From CAYJFD01 sp964369605 (GTDB lineage Bacteria > Bacteroidota > Bacteroidia > Bacteroidales > UBA932), in the NCBI GenBank assembly GCA_964369605.1, contig CAYJFD010000002.1:1-64000 (forward strand): DNA of 64,000 bases, given 5' to 3'. The translations under genes and the position numbers were made by a program. The notes under the pieces were generated by a model. It was given only the letters and a program-made list of their open reading frames with translations. It searched no databases and was not told the origin of the DNA. Within the stretch, counting starts at the first letter, position 1; each line of letters starts with the position of its first letter. Positions 57,054-64,000 of this stretch are shown here, piece by piece.

Positions 57054-57101
57054 GAATGTCAGCGCCCTCCCCTATTGAGAGACTTTTTCTGCTGGGCATT
57101 C
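57054..57101 (-). promoter_or_regulatory. Structured leader between rpmI and rplT
   Basis: In the transcript three stems stack: GAATG/CATTC (57101-57097 with 57058-57054), CAGC/GCTG (57094-57091 with 57063-57060) and CTCTC/GGGAG (57081-57077 with 57071-57067) around AATAG. No U-run follows. A binding site for L20 autocontrol is a possible role. Confidence 0.4.
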
Positions 57102-57132
57102 AGTTAAACAATAATTTCTTGAAGTCTAATAA

Positions 57133-57327
57133 TTAAAAGCTAATCATCTGCTTAATTCTCTTAGCATCGCAAGCGTCTGCTACAGTAGTTTTAACAAGAT
57201 TCTTTTTGCGCTTTAACGACTTCTTGGTGAGGATGTGGCTATGGTAAGCGTGCTTTCTCTTCACCTTTCCTGTTCCTGTTAGCGTAAAACGTTTTTTCGC
57301 TCCGGAATTGGATTTAATTTTTGGCAT
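57133..57327 (-). CDS. rpmI: 50S ribosomal protein L35
   Basis: A 64-residue L35: [20 protein letters not shown] and then [20 protein letters not shown]. Standard length and charge. It is 48 bases after infC and 97 before rplT, in the usual infC-rpmI-rplT order. Confidence 0.97.
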   Translation of the reverse strand: MPKIKSNSGAKKRFTLTGTGKVKRKHAYHSHILTKKSLKRKKNLVKTTVADACDAKRIKQMISF

Positions 57328-57375
57328 TGTTACAAAATTTAATTAGTTAAATAATATAATAGTGGGATATACCCA

Positions 57376-57978
57376 TTATTTCTTTTTATTTGGGCCTAAC
57401 ATCATTATCATTCTCTTTCCTTCTAGCTTTGGCATCTGTTCTGCCTTGCCAAACTCCTCTAGTTCTACTGCAAATCTTAGTAGTAACTTCTCTCCTTGTT
57501 CAGAGAAAATAATCGAACGACCTCTAAAGAAAACATAAGCTTTAACCTTCGCTCCTTCTTGAAGGAACTCCTTTGCGTGAGCAAGCTTGAACTGAAAATC
57601 GTGTTCATCAGTATTTGGACCGAATCTGATTTCCTTAATTACAATCTTACTAGCATTGGCCTTGATTTCCTTTGCTTTCTTCTTTTGTTGATAAATAAAC
57701 TTCTGATAATCAATCAGCTTACATACAGGGGGATCTGACTTATCAGAAATTTCCACTAAATCTAACTCCAATTCATCTGCAAGTCTTAATGCCTCTGCAA
57801 GCGAAACGATCCCCTGTTCAGGAACATTGTCCCCGACTAGACGAACTCTTGGTGCTACGATTTTGTCATTTACTCTATGGGCTTCTTCTTCTTGTCTTCT
57901 CTGAAATCCTCCTCTATTTGGACGATTTCCAGGTCTTGACATTCCCGATGGTCCAGTAAATGGACGCTTTTTTTTCAA
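57376..57978 (-). CDS. infC: Translation initiation factor IF-3
   Basis: A 200-residue IF-3. The N-terminal domain begins [19 protein letters not shown] (about 34-52), linker and C-terminal domain include [19 protein letters not shown] and [18 protein letters not shown] (about 117-134). An extra basic, glycine-rich head (about 30 residues) precedes the core. There is no ATG at the 5' end: the frame offers TTG at 57978, ATC at 57987 and an internal ATG at codon 13. AGGAGG (58001-57996) is 8 bases from ATC but 17 from TTG, so ATC may be the true start (three extra codons). Non-AUG starts on infC allow IF-3 to control its own synthesis in other bacteria. Confidence 0.94.
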   Translation of the reverse strand: MKKKRPFTGPSGMSRPGNRPNRGGFQRRQEEEAHRVNDKIVAPRVRLVGDNVPEQGIVSLAEALRLADELELDLVEISDKSDPPVCKLIDYQKFIYQQKKKAKEIKANASKIVIKEIRFGPNTDEHDFQFKLAHAKEFLQEGAKVKAYVFFRGRSIIFSEQGEKLLLRFAVELEEFGKAEQMPKLEGKRMIMMLGPNKKK

Positions 57979-58021
57979 TGCTACGATATTACTATCCTCC
58001 TAATGTTAAGTTAATATTATT

Positions 58022-59959
58022 TTATTTTTCTATCAATTTATTTATCTCGTCATTTACATGCTGAGTAAAGGCCTCTATGGTCATTTGTCCCATATCGCCC
58101 TCTCCTTGCTTTCTAACAGATATATTCTGACTCTCCATTTCCTTCTCTCCTACGATTAATAAATAAGGGATGCGCTTTAACTCGCTCTCTCTTATCTTTT
58201 TACCTATAGTCTCGTTTCTGTCGTCAATTGCGGCGCGAATATCGGAATTATTCAACAAACCACCAAGTTTTTTTGCATATTCGTTATACTTTTCGCTGAT
58301 TGGCAAGATAATAGCCTGCTCAGGAGTAAGCCATAATGGGAATTTACCAGCTGTATGCTCGATTAATACTGCGATAAATCTTTCCATAGATCCGAATGGT
58401 GCTCTGTGTATCATTACTGGTCTATGACGCTTATCGTCAGCACCAATATACTCTAATTCGAACCTCTCTGGAAGGTTATAATCTACTTGAATAGTTCCTA
58501 GCTGCCATTTTCTTCCTAAAGCATCCTTAACCATAAAATCTAACTTAGGGCCATAAAATGCAGCCTCACCGTATTCAACTACAGTTTTTAATCCTTTTTC
58601 AGCACTAGCCTCGATGATAGCGCTCTCTGCCTTTTCCCAATTTTCATCAGAACCTATATATTTTTCAGTATTTTCCTTATCTCTTAAAGATATCTGAGCT
58701 GTAAACTCAGGAAACTTTAAAGTTTTGAATATATATAGTACGATATCGATCACTTTACAGAATTCCTCTTTTAACTGATCTGGTCTACAGAAAATATGTG
58801 CATCGTCTTGAGTAAAGCTTCTCACACGAGTTAAACCGTGAAGTTCTCCACTTTGCTCATATCTATATACAGTTCCAAATTCAGCAAAACGTACAGGTAA
58901 ATCTTTGTATGAGCGAGGTTTAACCTTGAATATCTCACAGTGATGAGGGCAGTTCATTGGCTTTAATAAAAACTCTTCTCCTTCTTGTGGAGTACTGATA
59001 GGTCTGAACGAATCTGCACCATATTTTGCATAGTGCCCAGAAGTAACATACAACTCCTTTTGACCGATATGAGGAGTAATTACTGGCTGGTAGTCATACT
59101 CACGCTGCACCTTCTTTAGGAAATTTTCTAATCTCTCTCTTAGAGCAGCTCCTTTTGGTAACCAAAGAGGCATACCTTGACCTACTCTCTGAGAAAAGGC
59201 AAATAATTCCATCTCTTTTCCTATCTTTCTGTGATCCCTCTTCTTAGCCTCCTCCATCATTACTAGATACTCATCTAATAACTTCTTTTTCGGGAAGGTA
59301 ATTCCGTAAACCCTCGTTAACATTTTATTCTTTTCACTTCCTCTCCAGTAAGCTCCTGCTATAGAAGTTAACTTGATAGCCTTTATAATAGAGGTATCCT
59401 TTAAGTGAGGTCCCTTACATAAGTCAACAAAGTCTCCTACATTATATAAAGTTATCGTTCCGTCCTCAAGTTCACTAATTAGTTCTGTTTTATAGATTTC
59501 ACCTCTATCGCTAAACATTTTTAAAGCGTCAGCCTTAGATATATCACTTCTTATGAATGTTTGCTTTTGACTTGCTAGTTCCATCATCTTAGCCTCTATT
59601 TGCTTTAGATCTGCCTCTACTAGCGACCTCCCTTCGAGGTCAATATCATAATAAAAACCATTTTCGATAGCTGGACCGATTCCGAACTTAACACCAGGGT
59701 ATAAAATTTGGAGTGCCTCAGCCATTAAATGTGAAGACGAATGCCAGAAGGCCTCCTTTGCTTCTGCGTCATCCCACTTGTGTAATTTTATACTAGCATC
59801 CTTTGTTATAGGACGATTTATATCGTATATCTCTCCGTCCACTGACGCGCAGATTACATCTGCTGCTAACCTTGGGGAGATGCTCATCGCTATATCATAG
59901 GCACTTACCTGAGCTTCAAATTGACGGACATTTCCGTCTGGGAAAGTTATATTTATCAT
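58022..59959 (-). CDS. thrS: Threonyl-tRNA synthetase
   Basis: A 645-residue class II synthetase. TGS domain (1-60), the second editing domain with [11 protein letters not shown] (about 73-83) and the late C-R-D-like CKGPHLKDT (about 181), catalytic core with motif 2 and the zinc cysteine in [10 protein letters not shown] (about 336), motif 3 near [11 protein letters not shown] (about 518), and anticodon-binding domain from about 540. It heads the thrS-infC-rpmI-rplT-lepB gene row. Its start lies 24 bases from a -7 box that overlaps the divergent DUF4199 promoter. Confidence 0.97.
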   Translation of the reverse strand: MINITFPDGNVRQFEAQVSAYDIAMSISPRLAADVICASVDGEIYDINRPITKDASIKLHKWDDAEAKEAFWHSSSHLMAEALQILYPGVKFGIGPAIENGFYYDIDLEGRSLVEADLKQIEAKMMELASQKQTFIRSDISKADALKMFSDRGEIYKTELISELEDGTITLYNVGDFVDLCKGPHLKDTSIIKAIKLTSIAGAYWRGSEKNKMLTRVYGITFPKKKLLDEYLVMMEEAKKRDHRKIGKEMELFAFSQRVGQGMPLWLPKGAALRERLENFLKKVQREYDYQPVITPHIGQKELYVTSGHYAKYGADSFRPISTPQEGEEFLLKPMNCPHHCEIFKVKPRSYKDLPVRFAEFGTVYRYEQSGELHGLTRVRSFTQDDAHIFCRPDQLKEEFCKVIDIVLYIFKTLKFPEFTAQISLRDKENTEKYIGSDENWEKAESAIIEASAEKGLKTVVEYGEAAFYGPKLDFMVKDALGRKWQLGTIQVDYNLPERFELEYIGADDKRHRPVMIHRAPFGSMERFIAVLIEHTAGKFPLWLTPEQAIILPISEKYNEYAKKLGGLLNNSDIRAAIDDRNETIGKKIRESELKRIPYLLIVGEKEMESQNISVRKQGEGDMGQMTIEAFTQHVNDEINKLIEK

Positions 59960-59982
59960 ATTCTATTTGTTTTCTATAAGAC

Positions 59983-60015
59983 TTGCAAAGATATGTATTT
60001 TTATTTTTATATTTG
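59983..60015 (+). promoter_or_regulatory. Predicted promoter of DUF4199-glycosyltransferase
   Basis: TTG (59983-59985), 22 bases and TATATTTG (60008-60015) resemble the consensus, 51 bases before the start codon. Confidence 0.45.
59986..59993 (-). promoter_or_regulatory. Predicted -7 element of thrS
   Basis: TATCTTTG on the minus strand (59993-59986) matches TAnnTTTG, 26 bases before the thrS ATG; no clear -33 is seen. It directly abuts the -33 of the divergent promoter. Confidence 0.45.
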
Positions 60016-60066
60016 CCCTTTAAATAAAACCTTTATTACAAAAATATTAATATTTTACTAGAGCTT

Positions 60067-60576
60067 ATGGATAACAAACATATTTGGCACCTTGCTGCAA
60101 AAAACGGTCTAATACTAGCAGCTACAACTATAGCCTTTGATACTCTTTCATTCCTTTTCCCATCTATCTACTCTATCGGATGGCTTACAGTACTACTTAG
60201 TCTACTAAAAACGACTATATGTGTAACACTAGTTTACAAATTCATGTCTTCATTAACTAAGTCTAGAGAAAACATTAGATACGGCGAGAGCTTCTCATAC
60301 GGAATGAGAATCTCCTTACTATCATCAGTACTTAGTGCGAGTGTAGCAACATTCATTTTTGTTAATGTTGGAGATTCTATGGAGACATTTACCGAACTTA
60401 TGATGACTTCGATTCCTAGCGTAGGAGTAGAACTAGACTATGAAACGTTTAGCAAGATAATACCTATATCTTACTTCCTTGGTCAATTCTTTAGATACAT
60501 TATCTGTGGACTTATCATAACTGCGATTATCGCAAACTATACAAAGAAAGTAAACCCATTCACAGAAGAAAACTAA
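60067..60576 (+). CDS. DUF4199 family membrane protein
   Basis: A 169-residue protein with four predicted membrane helices (about 10-30, 36-56, 77-100 and 136-158), matching the DUF4199 family common in Bacteroidota. No catalytic residues are apparent. It lies directly before, and one base from, a GT2 glycosyltransferase gene; the two genes are often paired in the phylum, which suggests a helper role in glycosyl transfer at the inner membrane. That role is inference. Confidence 0.82.
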   Translation: MDNKHIWHLAAKNGLILAATTIAFDTLSFLFPSIYSIGWLTVLLSLLKTTICVTLVYKFMSSLTKSRENIRYGESFSYGMRISLLSSVLSASVATFIFVNVGDSMETFTELMMTSIPSVGVELDYETFSKIIPISYFLGQFFRYIICGLIITAIIANYTKKVNPFTEEN

Positions 60577-60577
60577 T

Positions 60578-61537
60578 ATGGACATCTCTATACTTATATC
60601 TTTATTTAACGAAGAAGAATCCATTCAGGAGTTAATTCATTGGATTAACAAGGTAATGACGAGCTCTTCTCTAAAAGATAAAGAATATGAAATACTACTG
60701 GTAGACGATGGAAGTACTGACTCATCATGGTCTATTATCAGAAAACTTTCTGATTCTAACGAGCATATTAGAGGCATAAGATTTTCTAGAAACTATGGCA
60801 AATCAGCTGCTCTACATACTGGATTCCAAGCTGCTAAAGGAGAGGTAGTAATAACTATGGATGCAGATCTACAAGATAGCCCAGAAGAACTACCTAGCTT
60901 GTATTATATGATAAAGGATGAGAATTACGATGTAGTCTCTGGCTGGAAGAAGAAAAGATTTGACGGAAAGCTCACAAAGAATATCCCTTCTAAGATATAT
61001 AACTTCACTGCTCGCAAGGTAACTGGCTTAAAACTGCACGATATGAACTGCGGAATCAAGGCATATAGAAACGAAGTAGTTAAGAATATAGAAATATATG
61101 GAGATATGCATAGATACATACCATATATCGCTAAAGAGGCTGGTTTTAGAAAGATTGGAGAGAAAGTAGTTATTCACCAAAAGCGTAAATACGGAAAGAG
61201 CAAATTCGGAATGGATCGCTTCTTTAATGGATTTTTAGACCTACTCACCCTAGCATTTCTAATGCGCTTTGGTAAAAAACCTATGCATATATTCGGAATA
61301 GGCGGTATACTATTTACATTTGCAGGATTAGGAGTATCGATTTTCTTAATAATTAGAAAGATATACGAGCAGGTAAATATGCTAAACTACAGACCAGTAA
61401 CAGAGCAGCCCCTATTTTACTTATCACTAATGGCTATTATAATAGGCTTAATGTTCTTCCTTTCTGGATTCCTAGCAGAGTTGATCAGTCGAAACAGCGC
61501 AGAAAGAAATCATTATCGAATAAAAGATACGATATAA
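60578..61537 (+). CDS. Family 2 glycosyltransferase, polyprenol-phosphate type
   Basis: A 319-residue enzyme of the dolichol-phosphate mannosyltransferase/GtrB type. The GT-A domain starts ISILISLFNEEESIQEL (residues 3-19), the nucleotide site is VDDGSTDSSW (about 44-53) and the metal motif MDADLQDSPEE (about 93-103). Two C-terminal helices (about 235-257 and 274-305) anchor it in the membrane. It would move a sugar from UDP- or GDP-sugar to undecaprenyl phosphate for later envelope glycosylation. The sugar is unknown. Confidence 0.9.
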   Translation: MDISILISLFNEEESIQELIHWINKVMTSSSLKDKEYEILLVDDGSTDSSWSIIRKLSDSNEHIRGIRFSRNYGKSAALHTGFQAAKGEVVITMDADLQDSPEELPSLYYMIKDENYDVVSGWKKKRFDGKLTKNIPSKIYNFTARKVTGLKLHDMNCGIKAYRNEVVKNIEIYGDMHRYIPYIAKEAGFRKIGEKVVIHQKRKYGKSKFGMDRFFNGFLDLLTLAFLMRFGKKPMHIFGIGGILFTFAGLGVSIFLIIRKIYEQVNMLNYRPVTEQPLFYLSLMAIIIGLMFFLSGFLAELISRNSAERNHYRIKDTI

Positions 61538-61564
61538 GGTTTCCAATGCCCCCTTGTATCGCAT

Positions 61565-61650
61565 TGATTTTCAGTAATTTACAAAAAGACTACTCCGAAA
61601 TACGGGTAGTCTTTTTGTAAATCGCTAGTATACAGAACTTTGCAGAGGGG
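61565..61650. repeat. Interspersed hairpin repeat, copy 2 (bidirectional terminator)
   Basis: The second copy of the element at 33687-33772. Its stem is perfect over 12 pairs: ACAAAAAGACTA (61581-61592) with TAGTCTTTTTGT (61607-61618). It lies between the convergent ends of the glycosyltransferase and bactofilin genes. Confidence 0.6.
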
Positions 61651-61664
61651 CCTGGACAACAATA

Positions 61665-62039
61665 TTATTTTCCTGTTTTTACCTTTTCGAATTCTTCGTC
61701 TGTAATCATTTTACAAACTCCATCAAATCTGGCTCCTACCTCTATTGCTATTTTTTTAGTATTTAGATCTCCTTCAAATAAAGCAGTGGATTTTAAATGC
61801 GCTACATTATTCACATAAACACTTCCCTTTACTATTCCTAATAAATCAAGATCTCCACAGACAATATCACCCAATATTTGAGCTGTCTCTGCGACTACGA
61901 CCTTTGCTGTGGTATTTAAATCTCCTTCAAATATTCCGTCTATTCTAATATCACTACTGGAATTTAAACTTCCTTTAATAACCGTATCCTTAGTTATACG
62001 ACATATTTCATTACTTGTATAGGTTTTTTCTGCTTTCAT
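61665..62039 (-). CDS. Bactofilin-like polymer-forming protein
   Basis: A 124-residue bactofilin (DUF583). The core is a right-handed beta helix of short repeats: GSLNSSSDIRIDGIFEGDL (about 24-42), VVVAETAQILGDIVCGDL, LLGIVKGSVYVNNVAHLKST and ALFEGDLNTKKIAIEVGARF. Flanking ends are short and disordered. Bactofilins self-assemble without nucleotides into filaments that organise cell-wall or envelope enzymes. It follows lpdA by 29 bases on the same strand and ends at the interspersed repeat. Confidence 0.92.
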   Translation of the reverse strand: MKAEKTYTSNEICRITKDTVIKGSLNSSSDIRIDGIFEGDLNTTAKVVVAETAQILGDIVCGDLDLLGIVKGSVYVNNVAHLKSTALFEGDLNTKKIAIEVGARFDGVCKMITDEEFEKVKTGK

Positions 62040-62068
62040 TTGGTATAGGTTTTATAGTTTTTATTAAT

Positions 62069-63463
62069 CTAGATATGTATTACTTCGCCGTGAGCCGCTG
62101 CTGCTGCTTCCATAATACCTTCACTCATAGTAGGGTGAGGATGAACAGAGTGTATAAAGTCCTTTGCTGTAGCTTTTAGGTTTCTTGCAACAACTATTCC
62201 TGACAACATTTCTGTCACATTAGAACCAACTAAGTGTGCACCTAGTATTTGGTCTGTGTTCTTATCAACTAATAACTTAACAAAGCCATCTCTATCTCCA
62301 CCTGCTGTCGCTTTTCCACTTGCTGTAAATGGGAATTTACCAACACTATATTCTATTCCTGCAGCCTTTAAGTCTCTTTCTGTTTTTCCTACAGAAGCTA
62401 CCTCTGGAGTAGTATAGGTACACGCTGGGATATTGTCATAATTTACTGCTGGAGGATTTAATCCTGCTATTCTTTCTACACAGTTAATTCCTTCTGCTGA
62501 TGCTAGGTGAGCTAGCGCTGGAGTAGGAATAATATCACCTATCGCATAGATGCCCTCAACTGATGTTTGATAATTTTCATCAACTATAAGCTTTCCTCTT
62601 AAAATATTCATACCTAGCTGCTCTAATCCTAGATTCTCTGTATTAGGAATTACACCCACAGCCGATAGAACTTTTTCTACCTCTAACTTTTCTTCACCTT
62701 TCTTAGTATTGATAGTCAAAATACAATTCTCTCCTGTCGTATCTATAGCTTTAACTTCTGAAGACACCATTACCTTTATTCCTAACTTTCTAAAAGATCT
62801 ACTCATTTGAGCACAAACATCATCATCCTCTAGTGGGAAGATTCTATCAAGATACTCTATTAAGTGTACCTCTACGCCTAATGAACGATAGAAGAAAGCA
62901 AATTCACTTCCGATAGCACCTGAGCCTATTATGGCCATACTCTTAGGTAGTGTCGAAGGGACAAGTGCCTGACGATATGCGATTATCTTTTCACCATCTA
63001 TCGGTGCAAAAGGTAGAGAATTAGCTCTTGCTCCTGTAGCTAGGATAATTTTATCTGCCTGGTAATCTGAAACTTGACCTTCGTTAGTAGTCACTTGCAC
63101 TGTATTGGCAGCCTTAATATAAGCAGAACCAGAAATAAGAGTAATTTTATTCTTTTTTAATAAAAATTCCACTCCTTTTGACATTTGCGCAGAGACGCCT
63201 CTGCTTCTAGTTACTATTTTTTCAAGATTAGGTCTTGCTTCGCAATCCAATTCGAATCCATAGCTCTCAGAGTGCTGCGCGTAATGCAGCGCCTGTACGC
63301 TCTTCAAAAGTGCTTTTGTAGGGATACATCCCCAGTTAAGGCAGATTCCTCCTAACTCAGCTCTCTCTACTATTGCTACATTAAAATTTAATTGTGCAGC
63401 TCTAATAGCTGTCACATATCCTCCTGGGCCAGAGCCCACTACTATTATATCAAATTTCTCCAT
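62069..63463 (-). CDS. lpdA: Dihydrolipoyl dehydrogenase
   Basis: A 464-residue FAD flavoprotein. The start is put at ATG 63463 (MEKFDIIVVGSGPGGYVTAI), because longer versions overlap secA. FAD motif VGSGPGG (about 8-14), the redox-active disulfide in GGICLNWGCIPTKAL (about 37-51, CxxxxC), the NAD motif IIGSGAIGSEF (about 175-185) and the catalytic HPHPTMSEGIMEA (about 440-452) are complete. It reoxidises lipoamide in 2-oxoacid dehydrogenase or glycine cleavage complexes. None of their other subunits is in the window. It starts three bases after the secA stop. Confidence 0.94.
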   Translation of the reverse strand: MEKFDIIVVGSGPGGYVTAIRAAQLNFNVAIVERAELGGICLNWGCIPTKALLKSVQALHYAQHSESYGFELDCEARPNLEKIVTRSRGVSAQMSKGVEFLLKKNKITLISGSAYIKAANTVQVTTNEGQVSDYQADKIILATGARANSLPFAPIDGEKIIAYRQALVPSTLPKSMAIIGSGAIGSEFAFFYRSLGVEVHLIEYLDRIFPLEDDDVCAQMSRSFRKLGIKVMVSSEVKAIDTTGENCILTINTKKGEEKLEVEKVLSAVGVIPNTENLGLEQLGMNILRGKLIVDENYQTSVEGIYAIGDIIPTPALAHLASAEGINCVERIAGLNPPAVNYDNIPACTYTTPEVASVGKTERDLKAAGIEYSVGKFPFTASGKATAGGDRDGFVKLLVDKNTDQILGAHLVGSNVTEMLSGIVVARNLKATAKDFIHSVHPHPTMSEGIMEAAAAAHGEVIHI

Positions 63464-63465
63464 TT

Positions 63466-64000
63466 TTATTCTTCTTTGCCGTGACAATTTTTGTATTTCT
63501 TTCCTGAACCGCAAGGGCAAGGATCATTTCTTCCTGCTCTTTTCTCCGCTCTTACTGGTCCATTGCTTTTTGCACTAGATCCTCCACCACCAGCTACTAA
63601 GTCATCTCTTCGAGTTTGGTATGAATTCATATCTGGCTTCTTCCTTGTAACCTCAGTGAGTTCTTCTTGCTTTTGTTGAATAGCGACTCTTGCTCTTAGT
63701 AGGTAAGATGCGATTTCTTTATTAATAGTTTCAAGCATTTTCTGGAAAAGATTAAAACTCTCAAACTTGTATACTAATAAAGGATCTTTTTGCTCATAAG
63801 TCGCATTTTGAACAGACTGCCTTAGGTCGTCCATCTCGCGTAAGTGCTCCTTCCAGAAGTCATCGATTATCCTAAGGTTAATCGCCTTTGCAAATGCTCT
63901 AGTTAATTCCCAGCCTTCGCTATCATATATCTTCTTTAGATTTATAACCACTGGCATTTCTTTTACTCCATCGGTAGTAATAGGAATATTTACATTCGTA
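63466..64000 (-). CDS. secA: Preprotein translocase SecA, C-terminal part
   Basis: The 3' end of secA; the frame is open to the right edge ([18 protein letters not shown] precedes the first ATG seen). The segment [19 protein letters not shown] (helical scaffold/wing) and [17 protein letters not shown] are typical. A glycine/serine-rich linker leads to the C-terminal zinc finger [18 protein letters not shown], with three cysteines and a histidine that bind SecB or ribosomes. The ATPase motor lies outside the window. It probably heads the secA-lpdA-bactofilin row. Confidence 0.95.
   Translation of the reverse strand, partial: TNVNIPITTDGVKEMPVVINLKKIYDSEGWELTRAFAKAINLRIIDDFWKEHLREMDDLRQSVQNATYEQKDPLLVYKFESFNLFQKMLETINKEIASYLLRARVAIQQKQEELTEVTRKKPDMNSYQTRRDDLVAGGGGSSAKSNGPVRAEKRAGRNDPCPCGSGKKYKNCHGKEE

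Noticed and set aside
61665..64000. lpdA extended upstream by 19 codons
   Set aside because: The longer form overlaps secA's zinc-finger codons, and the flavin motif normally starts right after MEKFD-like residues; ATG 63463 is preferred.

Overview
The window is a scaffold piece from a member of the Bacteroidota, most likely Bacteroidales. Three things point there. Many intergenic regions carry the TTG/TTTG-N19-23-TAnnTTTG promoter pattern of that phylum. Exported proteins are mostly lipoproteins. A DUF4295 gene follows rpmB-rpmG. Coding density is high. No tRNA, 5S/16S/23S rRNA, transposase, integrase, prophage or CRISPR array was found. One 100-N assembly gap (19115-19214) splits an array of hairpin repeats.

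Region 1-6.9 kb is an accessory, defence-like island. It is an operon on the minus strand: XRE regulator, a large SNF2-type helicase, a DUF4391 protein, an AT-rich zinc-finger-like protein, and the start of a type III (Mod-like) DNA methyltransferase that runs off the left edge. Upstream lie a small lipoprotein, a tiny membrane ORF, a decayed ORF and a lone PD-(D/E)XK nuclease-like protein. Region 6.9-13.1 kb holds an M81 (MlrC-like) lipoprotein, a probable GalNAc/GlcNAc scavenging pair (hexosamine kinase plus GH109 glycosidase), a beta-barrel protein and an S41 peptidase. Region 13.2-18.9 kb is a tripartite RND efflux operon.

From 19.4 to 26.8 kb are housekeeping and peptidase genes: M20 dipeptidase, thiC, pssA, a C1 peptidase, queE and an RsmF-like methyltransferase. 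From 26.8 to 33.7 kb a complete phosphate unit (pstSCAB-phoU, response regulator, sensor kinase) is preceded by five 11-bp-phased repeats abutting a -7 box, which looks like a Bacteroidota Pho box. From 33.8 to 47.4 kb the minus strand carries rnz-rpsA, an SDR, a divergent tryptophanase-family lyase, ahcY, corA, mqnA, a sodium:solute symporter, recR, a BadF-type kinase, glutaminyl cyclase and pyrG. The RNase P RNA gene (rnpB) lies between pyrG and a cysteine desulfidase gene on the plus strand.

From 49.8 to 64 kb are an unannotatable 127-codon open frame directly behind the UAG stop of a UbiA-type prenyltransferase, then pheT, ftsY, DUF4295-rpmG-rpmB, thrS-infC-rpmI-rplT-lepB, a DUF4199/glycosyltransferase pair, bactofilin, lpdA and the 3' part of secA. 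mqnA and the UbiA-type enzyme together suggest menaquinone synthesis by the futalosine route. The most unusual signals are the 11-bp Pho repeats, the in-frame ORF behind the prenyltransferase stop, the divergent lyase, an approximately 86-bp interspersed repeat at two convergent gene ends, the gapped hairpin array, structured leaders of rpsA and rplT, and the non-AUG start of infC.
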